Assembly: GCF_000332995.1 (NCBI RefSeq)
Contig: NZ_BANS01000001.1
Coordinates: 1 to 64,000, forward strand
Origin: Gordonia amicalis NBRC 100051 = JCM 11271
GTDB taxonomy: Bacteria > Actinomycetota > Actinomycetes > Mycobacteriales > Mycobacteriaceae
Length of the DNA: 64,000 nucleotides
Reading direction: 5' to 3'
In this document: positions 37,954 to 45,897 of the stretch, piece after piece
How positions within the stretch are numbered: the first letter of the stretch is position 1
Layout: every line of letters begins with the position of its first letter
Translations under genes and position numbers: made by a program
The notes under the pieces: generated by a model
What the model was told of the DNA's origin: nothing
Seen by the model: only the letters and a program-made list of their open reading frames with translations
Databases searched by the model: none

Positions 37954-38370
37954 TTAGGACCTGCAGCCCTTGAAGGTCTGGAAGTCACCGGCGAATGCAG
38001 GGCCGCCCTTGCAGGTGGGGCCGTTCTTGCCGTCGACGACCACCTCGGCGCCGGGTCCTGCGATACCGATGGCCAGTCCGGCGCGGTCGCCGGTCATGGT
38101 GACAGTGGCACCGGGCCCGAGCGCGATCGCCGCGGGGCCGGCGAAGTTGTTCGCCTCGGAGGTGGCCTTGCCGCCGTTGTCGGTGATGGCCAGTGCCAGA
38201 CCGGTGGGGCCGGACTCGGCGCTGCACGAGGCCATGGAGGAGGTCTGACCAGGCAGAGCGGGACACACCGCGGGGGCTGCACCGGCCGACGGCGAGGCGG
38301 CGAGCGATACCGCGGTCGCCCCGGCGGCAGCGACGACGAAACCGAGGGCTGTACGCGCAACTGTCTTCAT
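37954..38370 (-). CDS. Small secreted protein (DUF6764-like)
   Basis: A 138-residue exported protein. A signal peptide (ALGFVVAAAGATAVSLAASPSAGAA) is followed by a mature domain of about 105 residues. Its Gly/Ala-rich repeats read ALAITDNGG, AIALGPGATVTMTG and AIGIAGPGAEVVVDG, which look like short beta-strand turns. Four cysteines (AVCPA, ASCSA, PTCKG, KGCRS) could form two disulfides. The function is unknown. AAAGGAG precedes ATG 38370, and an 18-bp perfect palindrome sits in the leader or promoter. Confidence 0.75.
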   Translation of the reverse strand: MKTVARTALGFVVAAAGATAVSLAASPSAGAAPAVCPALPGQTSSMASCSAESGPTGLALAITDNGGKATSEANNFAGPAAIALGPGATVTMTGDRAGLAIGIAGPGAEVVVDGKNGPTCKGGPAFAGDFQTFKGCRS

Positions 38371-38387
38371 TTAGGACTCCTTTGTCG

Positions 38388-38405
38388 AGTACTCGGCCGA
38401 GTACT
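38388..38405. promoter_or_regulatory. Perfect 18-bp palindrome upstream of the secreted protein gene
   Basis: AGTACTCGGCCGAGTACT is an exact palindrome located 17-35 nt before the start codon at 38370. It could be an operator or a leader hairpin. No adjacent regulator gene is evident. Confidence 0.5.
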
Positions 38406-38499
38406 GGGTTGGGTGTCGAGCTCAAGCGATTCGGATTCACCGCGGTGCCGGATGGGCCGCGGAGAACTCGCGCCGCACCTGGTGAATGCCCACTGCGCG

Positions 38500-38505
38500 T
38501 AAGTT
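38500..38505 (+). promoter_or_regulatory. -10 box of a leaderless promoter for the F420-type LLM gene
   Basis: TAAGTT lies 6 nt before GTG 38512, with no ribosome-binding site. Confidence 0.6.
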
Positions 38506-38511
38506 GAAACC

Positions 38512-39441
38512 GTGCAATTGCGAATCTTCACCGAACCCCAGCAAGGCGCGACCTACGATCAGCTGCTCGCAGTCGCGAAGGCGACCGAGGAACTCGGATT
38601 CGACGCCTTCTTCCGCTCCGACCATTTCAGCGGCATGGGCGGCGACGGACTGCCCGGACCCTCGGATGCGTGGATCACGCTGGCCGGGCTGGCGCGGGAG
38701 ACGTCGCGGATTCGACTGGGCACACTGGTCTCGTCGGCCACCTTCCGCCTGCCGGGCCCGTTCGCGATAGCGGTGGCCAACGTCGACCAGATGAGCGGCG
38801 GCCGAATCGAACTGGGTCTCGGTGCGGGCTGGTATGAGCCCGAGCACGAGGCGTACGGCATCCCGTTCCCGTCGCTGAAGGAACGGTTCGACCGGCTCGA
38901 GGAGAGCTTCGAGATCATCACCGGTCTGTGGGGTACGCCCGAGGGAAGCCGATTCGACTACCGCGGTGAGCATTTCCAGCTCAGCAACTCACCGGCGCTG
39001 CCGAAGCCGGTGCAGCGCCCCCGTCCGCCGATCATCGTCGGCGGCAGCGGAAAGAAGCGCACGCCGGCACTGGCGGCACGATTCGCCGACGAGTTCAACG
39101 TGGTGTTCCAGCCCGTGGACGTCGCACGTGAGCTGATCGGCAACGTGCGCGCGGCCTGCGCCGCGGCGGGGCGTCGTCCCGAGACCATGACCTATTCGGG
39201 TGCGCTCGTCTTGTGTTGTGGCAGTGACGAAGCCGAATTCCGGCGCCGTGCCGAGGCGATCGGCCGGGAGCCGGAGGAACTGCGCGAGAACGGCGCCGCG
39301 GGGACGCCCGACGAGGTCGTCGCGAAGATCGAGAGCTATCGCGAGCTCGGGATCACCCGGATGTATCTCCAGACCCTGGACCTCGACGATCTCGATCACC
39401 TCGAACTCGTTGCGTCGAAGGTGATCCCGCAACTCGGCTGA
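38512..39441 (+). CDS. LLM-class F420-dependent oxidoreductase
   Basis: A 309-residue luciferase-like enzyme of the F420-dependent type. ELGFDAFFRSDHFSGMGGDG, SGGRIELGLGAGWYEPEHEAYG and PPIIVGGSGKKRTPALAARFADEFN follow the pattern of the F420 group. It probably reduces or oxidises an unidentified substrate with coenzyme F420, which Mycobacteriales make. It is a single gene with its own leaderless promoter. The stop codon is 3 nt from the end of the convergent pirin gene. Confidence 0.85.
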   Translation: MQLRIFTEPQQGATYDQLLAVAKATEELGFDAFFRSDHFSGMGGDGLPGPSDAWITLAGLARETSRIRLGTLVSSATFRLPGPFAIAVANVDQMSGGRIELGLGAGWYEPEHEAYGIPFPSLKERFDRLEESFEIITGLWGTPEGSRFDYRGEHFQLSNSPALPKPVQRPRPPIIVGGSGKKRTPALAARFADEFNVVFQPVDVARELIGNVRAACAAAGRRPETMTYSGALVLCCGSDEAEFRRRAEAIGREPEELRENGAAGTPDEVVAKIESYRELGITRMYLQTLDLDDLDHLELVASKVIPQLG

Positions 39442-39444
39442 GCC

Positions 39445-40175
39445 TCAGGCGACGCCGGCGTGCATCTCCCAGAACAGGATCTCGGCTCCGCCGGAGCTGT
39501 GCAGGAAGATCTCGCCGGCGTTTCTCGTGCGCACCGCATCGCCTTCGAGGAGTCGGTCGTCGCCGGCCAGTTCCACCTCCCCTCGCGCCACGTAGAGGTG
39601 GCCGTAGGGGGAGGCGGGAAGAGTCACGGTCCGGCCGGCGGGCATCTGCGCCACATGCAGGGCGGCGGTGGAGTTGTTGATGGTCACCGGTGTCGTGGTC
39701 GCGTGGCGGGACAGCCCGGAGACGACGACCACGAGGTCGCCGGTCGCCAACGCGGCGGTGACGTCGGCCTCGGCGTAGCCGGGCTCGAGGCCGGTCTCCT
39801 CCGGAGCAACCCACATCTGGACCACGCGCAGATCGGTGCCGTCCAGACGGCCGGTGGCGTTGCTCTCGCTGTGGGAGATCCCGCGGCCGCAGTCATGCGT
39901 TGCACGATCCCGGGTTTCAGGATGCCGTCGTTTCCGGCGGAATCACGGTGGCGTAGTGCGCCGTCGAGGACCCAGGTGACGATCTCGGCGTCACGGTGCT
40001 GATGCCGGTCGAGTCCTTCGCCCGCGTCGACCCGATCGTCGTTGTGCACCAGCAGGACTCCGTGGGCGTTCGCCGCCAGATCGAAGTTGCCCGTCGCCGG
40101 AAACGACTGCCAGGACTCGAGCCATTCGTTGCGCCAGTGATGACGTTCGTCGGCCCGGATGATGGTGAATGACAT
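39445..40175 (-). pseudogene. Pirin-family (YhhW-type) protein, frameshifted
   Basis: Two frames join to give a complete short pirin. MSFTIIRADERHHWRNEWLE to GILKPGIVQRMTA is read in one frame and VVQMWVAPEETGLEPGYAEA to the end in another. Restoring one G near 39886-39890 (gcggccgc to gcgggccgc) yields the expected GRGISHSESNATG linker and a 243-residue protein. The metal-binding histidines are retained (HRDAEIVTW and the restored HSE). YhhW-like pirins include quercetinases. The gene is third in the pirin-marR-pirin operon. Its ATG overlaps the marR stop by 1 nt (TGATG). Confidence 0.85.
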
Positions 40176-40645
40176 CAGGTCTCCTGGGTTCTCGGATGAA
40201 TGGTGTCGAGGTGGGCGGCGAGTCGTTCCATCACCGCTCGCAGCTCGCGTCCGTCCGACGGCCGGAGCGCCGAGAAGAACAGTGCATCGACGCATTGGTG
40301 GTGGTCGCGGGCGGCACTCCGGAACGCGGAGCGTCCCTCCTCGGTGAGTACCGCGTAGCTGCCGCGCCTGTCCTCGGTGGCGCGTTCCCGCTGCAGCCAG
40401 CCACGTTTCACCATCGCATCGACCTGATACGAGAGTCGCGACGTGGAGAACACCATGCGGTGCGCCAGATCTCGCATACGCAATCTGCCGCCCTCGCTCT
40501 CGTGGAGGACGAGCAGCACGCTGTAGTCGGCGAGGCTCATCCCGGTGCCGGCTCGCAGATCGTCGTCGAGCATGGTCTGCAGGCGCGCGGCGGTCTCGAT
40601 GAAGACGCGCCACGCGCCCTGCAGGTCATCGGAATCGGTGGCCAT
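40175..40645 (-). CDS. MarR family transcriptional regulator
   Basis: A 156-residue winged-helix regulator. LADYSVLLVLHESEGGRLRMRDLA forms the start of the DNA-binding region, with FSTSRLSYQVDAMVKRGWL as recognition helix and RRGSYAVLTEEGR as the wing. It lies between two pirin genes in one operon, 3 nt after the first. A perfect 22-bp palindrome upstream of the operon (41642-41663) is the obvious candidate binding site, implying autoregulation. MarR proteins with pirins often respond to phenolic or oxidative signals; the ligand is unknown here. Confidence 0.9.
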   Translation of the reverse strand: MATDSDDLQGAWRVFIETAARLQTMLDDDLRAGTGMSLADYSVLLVLHESEGGRLRMRDLAHRMVFSTSRLSYQVDAMVKRGWLQRERATEDRRGSYAVLTEEGRSAFRSAARDHHQCVDALFFSALRPSDGRELRAVMERLAAHLDTIHPRTQET

Positions 40646-40648
40646 GGA

Positions 40649-41620
40649 TCAGCGAACGGTGTGCGGCATCAGTGCATCCGGCGGGACGACGCCGAGCCGA
40701 CCGGCCTGATAGTCCTCCATGGCCTCGATGAGCTGCTGACGGGTGTTCATCACGAACGGACCGTACTGCGCGACGGGTTCGCGGATAGGTCGGCCCCCGA
40801 GAAGAAGAACCTCCAGGGCAGGGCGGTTGCTGTCCTGCGCACCGTCGGCGGCCACGGTGATGCGATCACCCTTGCCGAGAACCGCGAGGGAGCCCTGCTC
40901 GATCGGACGTCCCTCCGCGCCGACGCGTCCGCGGCCGGACAACACGTACACCAGCGCGTTGAACTCGGGATTCCACGGGATCGACACCGCCGCACCGGGT
41001 TGCACCGTGGCGTGGGCCATCGTGATCGGGGTGTGTGTGGAGCCCGGTCCGCGGTGTCCCTCGATATCACCGGCGATGATCCGGATCAGCGACCCGGCGT
41101 CGGGCGAGGTCACCAGGCCCACCTGGCCGCCCTCGAGGTTCTGGTAGTTCGGCGGGAGGAACTTGTTCTCGGCCGGGAGGTTGACCCACAGCTGGATGCC
41201 GTGGAACAGTCCGCCGGACTCCACCAACTCGGCCGGCGGCGTCTCGATGTGCAGGATGCCGGAGCCCGCCGTCATCCACTGCGTCGCACCGTCCTCGATG
41301 AGGCCGCCACCGCCCGCGGAGTCCTGGTGCGCGAAGCGGCCGTCGATGATGTAGGTGACCGTCTCGAAGCCGCGGTGCGGATGCCAGGAGGTGCCGCGCG
41401 GTTCGCCGGGCTCGTAGTCGACCTCACCCATCTGGTCCATGTGGATGAACGGATCGAGTTCGGCGGGGGAGACGCCCGCGAAGGCGCGCACCACCGGAAA
41501 CCCTTCTCCTTCGTAGCCGCGCGGTCCGCGGGTGACGGATCGGACGGGACGCTCGATGGCGTCGAACCCGGGCGAGGACAGGCGCGTCAACGACAAGGTG
41601 TCGGCGGAGACGGCAGGCAT
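40649..41620 (-). CDS. Pirin family protein
   Basis: A 323-residue bicupin of the pirin family. The metal site is in the N-terminal cupin: FIHMDQMGEV, SWHPHRGFETVTYI and the later HIETPPAE, providing three His and one Glu. The C-terminal pirin domain contains HATVQPGAAVSIPWNPEFNALVY. Pirins may act as quercetinases or redox-sensing cofactors. ATG 41620 follows GGAG 6 nt upstream; the in-frame codon at 41647 falls inside the palindrome region. It is the first gene of the pirin-marR-pirin operon. Confidence 0.93.
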   Translation of the reverse strand: MPAVSADTLSLTRLSSPGFDAIERPVRSVTRGPRGYEGEGFPVVRAFAGVSPAELDPFIHMDQMGEVDYEPGEPRGTSWHPHRGFETVTYIIDGRFAHQDSAGGGGLIEDGATQWMTAGSGILHIETPPAELVESGGLFHGIQLWVNLPAENKFLPPNYQNLEGGQVGLVTSPDAGSLIRIIAGDIEGHRGPGSTHTPITMAHATVQPGAAVSIPWNPEFNALVYVLSGRGRVGAEGRPIEQGSLAVLGKGDRITVAADGAQDSNRPALEVLLLGGRPIREPVAQYGPFVMNTRQQLIEAMEDYQAGRLGVVPPDALMPHTVR

Positions 41621-41641
41621 GGTGTGCTCCTTCGGTCGACA

Positions 41642-41663
41642 AGTCACTCAAATTTGAGTGACT
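41642..41663. promoter_or_regulatory. Perfect 22-bp palindrome, probable MarR operator
   Basis: The half-site AGTCACTCAAA is followed directly by its exact complement TTTGAGTGACT. It lies 22 nt upstream of the pirin ATG. TTGACC on the minus strand (41676-41671) is placed as a -35 box so that the palindrome would overlap the -10 region, which suits repression. Confidence 0.75.
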
Positions 41664-41736
41664 CTGTGTGGGTCAACCGCGCGGGGTGGCGGGCTATTCC
41701 TCGCTCGTTCGGTCTCCCGCCGTGCGCGTGGTGGGT

Positions 41737-41742
41737 GATAAT
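41737..41742 (+). promoter_or_regulatory. -10 box of a leaderless promoter for the coiled-coil gene
   Basis: GATAAT lies 7 nt before ATG 41750, with no ribosome-binding site. Confidence 0.5.
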
Positions 41743-41749
41743 CCAGCCC

Positions 41750-42130
41750 ATGGTCGACACCGCGTCTTCGAAGCCACCCGAGCGGCAGCGCATCAAGAAG
41801 CTGGCGCAGGCAGCGCTCAATGCCGATATGACGGTGGAGCAGCTCGAGGGAATCCTCGCCGACATGGGTGAGACCCTGGAGGGACTCGGCCCGACGATGA
41901 GCAATCTGGACGCGACGATCGAGAAACTCGACGCGACGCTCGCGCGGATGTCGGGAACACTCGATCAGGTGGACGCGACTGTCGACCGGATGTCCGACGT
42001 CGTCGCCCGGCTCGAACGGGTCGTCGCACGCGTCGAGGCGATGGTCGGGATCGGGGAGGCCGCACTACGTCCGCTCGGCATGCTCGAATCGGCAGGAAAG
42101 TCGGTCGTGGCACGGCTGGGCCTGCACTGA
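41750..42130 (+). CDS. Small heptad-repeat coiled-coil protein
   Basis: A 126-residue soluble protein that I do not recognise by family. The N-terminal part (IKKLAQAALNADMTVEQLEGIL) is helical. Residues ~45-100 are a regular heptad array with recurring units such as LDATIEK, LDATLAR, MSGTLDQ, VDATVDR, MSDVVAR and LERVVAR. This predicts a long coiled coil and oligomerisation. The start is fixed by a leaderless promoter and replaces a much longer upstream open frame that is antisense to the pirin operon. It is co-directional with the lipase gene 43 nt downstream. Confidence 0.8.
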   Translation: MVDTASSKPPERQRIKKLAQAALNADMTVEQLEGILADMGETLEGLGPTMSNLDATIEKLDATLARMSGTLDQVDATVDRMSDVVARLERVVARVEAMVGIGEAALRPLGMLESAGKSVVARLGLH

Positions 42131-42173
42131 CGAGACAACGGCTCCAACGGCTCCACGGACGAGAGAACAGGCA

Positions 42174-43013
42174 ATGACACCGGAAGAACACAGTTTTCGC
42201 GGTCCACACGGCCAGGACATCGTCTACGATGTCCACCGCCCCGAAGGTGATAAGCGCGGTGTCGTGGTCATCGCGCACGGACTCGCCGAACACGGCCGAC
42301 GGTACGGACATCTGGCGCAGCGTCTCGTCGACGCGGGATTTCTCGTGGCGATCCCCGACCATGTCGGACACGGACGCTCTGGCGGCAAGCGGATGCGGCT
42401 GCGTCGGTTCAGCGAATTCACCGGCGATCTCGACACCGTCATCGCCCACGTCGCCGACGAGGCCTTCCCGACCTTCCTGATCGGACACAGCATGGGTGGT
42501 TGCATCGCCCTCGACTACGCGCTCGACCATCAGGAGAAGCTCGACGGCCTGATCCTGTCGGGGGCTGCCGTGCTCCCCGGGGACGACCTGTCTCCGCTGG
42601 CCGTCAAGATCGCGCCGGTGATCGGAAAGATCGCGCCCGGGCTGCCGACCACCGCGTTGAGTTCGACGAGCATCTCCCGCGATCCGTCCGTGGTGGCGGC
42701 CTACGACGCCGATCCGCTCGTGACGCGTGGCAAGATCCCGGCCGGTCTCGGTGGGGCGATGATCTCCACCATGCAGTCGTTCCCGCAGCGTCTGCCGTTG
42801 CTGCAGCTGCCGCTGCTCGTGATGCACGGCGGCGCCGACGCCCTCACCGACCCGAAGGGCAGCGAGCTCGTCGAGCGGCTCGCCGGTTCGGAGGACAAGA
42901 CACTCGTCATCTACGACGACCTGTTCCACGAGATCTTCAACGAGCCCGAGCAGGACGTGGTCCTCGACGAGGTCGTGACCTGGCTGCGGGTGCACACACC
43001 CGCCGACTGGTGA
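42174..43013 (+). CDS. Monoacylglycerol lipase-type alpha/beta hydrolase
   Basis: A 279-residue serine hydrolase, the same length as M. tuberculosis Rv0183, which it resembles. The oxyanion region is VVVIAHGLAEHG. The nucleophile elbow is GHSMGG with Ser106. The acid and base are in HGGADALTDP and YDDLFHEIFNE. Enzymes of this type hydrolyse monoacylglycerols, releasing fatty acid and glycerol, and may act at the cell surface or cytosol. No signal peptide is present. It is probably co-transcribed with the preceding coiled-coil gene. Confidence 0.92.
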   Translation: MTPEEHSFRGPHGQDIVYDVHRPEGDKRGVVVIAHGLAEHGRRYGHLAQRLVDAGFLVAIPDHVGHGRSGGKRMRLRRFSEFTGDLDTVIAHVADEAFPTFLIGHSMGGCIALDYALDHQEKLDGLILSGAAVLPGDDLSPLAVKIAPVIGKIAPGLPTTALSSTSISRDPSVVAAYDADPLVTRGKIPAGLGGAMISTMQSFPQRLPLLQLPLLVMHGGADALTDPKGSELVERLAGSEDKTLVIYDDLFHEIFNEPEQDVVLDEVVTWLRVHTPADW

Positions 43014-43028
43014 CGGCGTGCCGGCCGA

Positions 43029-43469
43029 TCAGGCCAGCCGCACGACGACCCCGGCGAGCAGGACCAGCACTCCGCCGATCTCGCCGACGATCAGCGCGAC
43101 CATGAACAGGTACGTCCCCGGCATCGGCTTCTCGAACTGATTGGTGGTGTCGCGGAGTGCGCCGTGGATGCAGTACGACGCGATCGCGGCGACGAAGAAC
43201 ACGATCGGGACCGCCGCGGCCAGCACGTTGACGACCGGCGCGAACGCACTCAGCTCGACCAGCGCGGCGAGGACGAGGGTCGCGAACGAGTACATCAGTG
43301 CCGCACGGTGAGCGATGTCGACGTACACATGCGCGCTGTGCTCGGGCGACGTGCGGATCCCGTGGTACTTCCACACTCCGAGCGCCAGGCCCCAGACCAG
43401 GATCGCCCCAGAGGCGACCACCACGGCGATCGTGTCGGTGCCGACCAGGTCGGCCAAGTCAGAGTTCAC
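43029..43469 (-). CDS. Hypothetical four-helix membrane protein
   Basis: A 146-residue integral membrane protein with four predicted helices (about residues 13-33, 57-72, 78-100 and 122-144). A conserved-looking hydrophilic loop, KYHGIRTSPEHSAHVYVDIAHRA, with four histidines lies between helices 1 and 2. I do not recognise the function; small proteins with this topology are common in actinobacteria. The start GTG 43469 has a leaderless -10 box (TAGCGT, 43481-43476). It converges on the lipase gene. Confidence 0.75.
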   Translation of the reverse strand: MNSDLADLVGTDTIAVVVASGAILVWGLALGVWKYHGIRTSPEHSAHVYVDIAHRAALMYSFATLVLAALVELSAFAPVVNVLAAAVPIVFFVAAIASYCIHGALRDTTNQFEKPMPGTYLFMVALIVGEIGGVLVLLAGVVVRLA

Positions 43470-43475
43470 GCCGTA

Positions 43476-43481
43476 ACGCTA
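43476..43481 (-). promoter_or_regulatory. -10 box of a leaderless promoter for the four-helix membrane protein gene
   Basis: Minus-strand TAGCGT is followed by 6 nt and then GTG 43469. Confidence 0.55.
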
Positions 43482-43502
43482 ACGGCTGCGAGCGAAGTCG
43501 GG

Positions 43503-44981
43503 TCACCGCCCTGGCGTGGTGGTCGTGGTCGTCGAGGGGACAGACCCGTCCGACCGGGCCGGTCCCGTCGGCGCGAGCTGCGGGATCGTGGGCTTCGTCG
43601 TGCTTGCCGCGGCCGATTCCTCTGGGGCCGATTCCTCTGCGGGCGCGGCAGATTCGGCCGCTGCCGACTCGGGTGCTGCGGGCACCGACGCCGACACGTC
43701 ACCGGTCGACGGGGCAGCCGATCCCGAGGCCTCGGACGAGGCCGCTGATTCGGACGCCGCCGGGGTCCCCGAGGATGCGCTGGACGCGTCCGTCGACTGC
43801 AGCGCGGCCAGGACCGAGGCGTCGAGTGCGGGGGAGGCCGTGGCGGCATTCTTCGCCGCCATGGTGACCTTCGCGGGGCCCTCGGGGTCGGGGCTGCCCG
43901 ACGCCGAGACGACCGTCGTCTTCTCCGTGACCGGCGGATTGTTGCGCAGTGCCTCGAGTACGTGCCCCTTGCCGTCGCCGAGGGCGCGGCCCCAGTTCTC
44001 CCAGGTGTGACCGCCGTAGTTGGGCAGCGAGATCACCGATGCACCGGACTGCTTGGCCTGCAGCTGCATCAGGACGGTTGACACCGCGGACAGGATCTCG
44101 AGTGCGATCGCCGAGATCTGATCCTGGGGCGCGAGCTTCGCCATCTCGGACGGGGTGAGGAACCCGTTGCCCGACGAGATGATCAGGACCTGGCCGTTCT
44201 CGGCGAGCTTGCCGACGTTCTTCGACGGGTCGTTGTCGGTCCAGCGGTCTCCGCCCGGCGCGCCCCACATGTTGACCACGCCGCTGACGTAGTTCGACAC
44301 CAGGCTCTGCGTCGCGAAGACGCCGAGGGCGCCGATCGGATTGTCGGTCTGGTAGTAACCCGACATCGCCTGGACCACCTTGAACTGCTCCGGGTGCCGT
44401 TCGGCGAGCGTGACCGCGGGACCGCCCGACATCGAGAGACCGACGATCGCGTTGTTGTTGCGCGCCACCCCGAACTCCTTCTCGAGGTACGCAGGCAGTT
44501 CGGACGTCAGGAAGGTCTCCTGCTTGATGACGGTGTTGTTGTCGCCCGCACCGCCGTCCCAGTCGGTGTAGAACGACGACGCGCCGCCCACCGGCATGAC
44601 CAGCGTGGTGTCGGCCTTGGCGTCGTAGACGCGGGCCGCCTGGACGTCGGTGGTCCAGGCAGAGCGAGTCTCGCTGGCCCGCATGCCGTCGAGCAGGTAG
44701 ACGCCGCTGTCGCTGCCGCTCGACGCGCGGATCTGCACGATCACGTCGCGCTGCTGGGATTCCGACCAGACCTTGCAGTTCTGCACGAAGTATCCGGACT
44801 GGTCCCAGGTGCAGCCCGGGCGCAACACCTCCGGATGGCCGCGCAGGGCGCTGGCCGTGTTCGACGAGTTGAGCAACGTGCTCGCCCCGAACAGGCCGAG
44901 GGTGAGGATCGCGACGACCGAGATGCCGGTCAGGATGCGTTGCCGAGACGAGAGACGACGGATCTTGGATGAATGCGACAT
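43503..44981 (-). CDS. Exported mycolyltransferase/antigen 85-like esterase with Ala/Ser-rich tail
   Basis: A 492-residue secreted protein. A basic N-terminus and one hydrophobic helix (ILTGISVVAILTLGLFGAST) form a signal or anchor. The catalytic alpha/beta-hydrolase domain covers ~50-345: YLLDGMRASETRSAW, MPVGGASSFYTDWDGG, nucleophile in IVGLSMSGGPAV, and HTWENWG near its end with the likely His. The last ~120 residues are low-complexity Ala/Ser/Glu/Pro/Thr, ending in a Thr run. The mycolyltransferase family transfers mycolates to trehalose or arabinogalactan. AGGAG precedes ATG 44981. Confidence 0.9.
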   Translation of the reverse strand: MSHSSKIRRLSSRQRILTGISVVAILTLGLFGASTLLNSSNTASALRGHPEVLRPGCTWDQSGYFVQNCKVWSESQQRDVIVQIRASSGSDSGVYLLDGMRASETRSAWTTDVQAARVYDAKADTTLVMPVGGASSFYTDWDGGAGDNNTVIKQETFLTSELPAYLEKEFGVARNNNAIVGLSMSGGPAVTLAERHPEQFKVVQAMSGYYQTDNPIGALGVFATQSLVSNYVSGVVNMWGAPGGDRWTDNDPSKNVGKLAENGQVLIISSGNGFLTPSEMAKLAPQDQISAIALEILSAVSTVLMQLQAKQSGASVISLPNYGGHTWENWGRALGDGKGHVLEALRNNPPVTEKTTVVSASGSPDPEGPAKVTMAAKNAATASPALDASVLAALQSTDASSASSGTPAASESAASSEASGSAAPSTGDVSASVPAAPESAAAESAAPAEESAPEESAAASTTKPTIPQLAPTGPARSDGSVPSTTTTTTPGR

Positions 44982-45061
44982 AGAACTCCTGACGTACGCG
45001 GCCACCCGAAGATCGCGGTCGGTGCCGATGTCAAGAATGTCGTTCGACGACCCGACGGGCG

Positions 45062-45868
45062 TTACGCGCGCGCCGACTTCGCGGTGCGGATCGTGATCTC
45101 GGCGGTCTGCTCCGGACGTTCCCACCAGAACATGTGCCCGACGCCGGGCCAGCGTTCCAGCGTGGCGCCGGGGATCCCGGCGGCGAGCCGTTCGCCCTCG
45201 GCGACCCCGATGACCTCGTCGACGTCACCGTGGATGACGGTGGTCGGCACGCTGATGGTGGCCAACCGGTCGCGGGTGTCGTGGCCGCCACAGGCCGCGG
45301 CCTGATAGGCGACCACCGCCGATGGCACCTTGCGTAGCGTCGAGGACCGGGTGAAGCGATCGAATGCGCCGTCACCGGAGCAGAATTCCGGGGAGAGGTT
45401 GACCTCGAAGGCGGTTCGGGCGACCCGCGCGGCATCCCGGGAAGCGATGGCCTCGACGAGACGCAGGGCACCGGACGTGCCGATGGCCCCCGGTCCGCCC
45501 GCCGTGGTGCAGCCGAGGACGAGGCTGCGCACACGATCGGGATGGGCGAGGACGAGCTCCTGGGCGACCATGCCGCCCATCGAGGTGCCCAGGACGTGCG
45601 CGGTGTCCCAGCCGAGTCCGTCGAGCACGCCAGACGCGTCGCCGGCGAGATCGGCGATGGTGAACGCGCCCTCGGCCCGACTGCTCCCGCCGATGCCGCG
45701 GTGATCGTAGACCGCGACCTCGAAGTGCCGGGTGAGTGCGCCGAGGAGTTCATCGGTCCACATCTCCCGATGCGCTGACATTCCCGCGATGAGCAGGAGC
45801 GGTTCGCCGGACCCGGTCACCTCGACATCGAGGACGGTCGTGGAGTCGGGATGGGTGGGGATCAGCAT
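45062..45868 (-). CDS. Alpha/beta hydrolase (3-oxoadipate enol-lactonase-like)
   Basis: A 268-residue cytosolic alpha/beta hydrolase. LLLIAGMSAHREMW gives the oxyanion-hole region, DHRGIGGSS the conserved turn, and LGTSMGGMVAQELVLAHPDRV the nucleophile elbow. VIHGDVDEVIGV and WPGVGHMFWWERPE hold the Asp and His. The family includes enol-lactonases and many esterases; the substrate is unknown. A TACGAT box lies 8 nt before ATG 45868, so a near-leaderless transcript is possible. It sits between two exported mycolyltransferase-like genes on the same strand. Confidence 0.88.
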   Translation of the reverse strand: MLIPTHPDSTTVLDVEVTGSGEPLLLIAGMSAHREMWTDELLGALTRHFEVAVYDHRGIGGSSRAEGAFTIADLAGDASGVLDGLGWDTAHVLGTSMGGMVAQELVLAHPDRVRSLVLGCTTAGGPGAIGTSGALRLVEAIASRDAARVARTAFEVNLSPEFCSGDGAFDRFTRSSTLRKVPSAVVAYQAAACGGHDTRDRLATISVPTTVIHGDVDEVIGVAEGERLAAGIPGATLERWPGVGHMFWWERPEQTAEITIRTAKSARA

Positions 45869-45897
45869 GAATGTGGATCGTACCCACGCGCCGGCCC

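Noticed and set aside
40169..41749. A 653-codon plus-strand frame including the coiled-coil protein
   Set aside because: Its first 527 codons are antisense to the pirin-marR operon. The real start at 41750 has a leaderless promoter.
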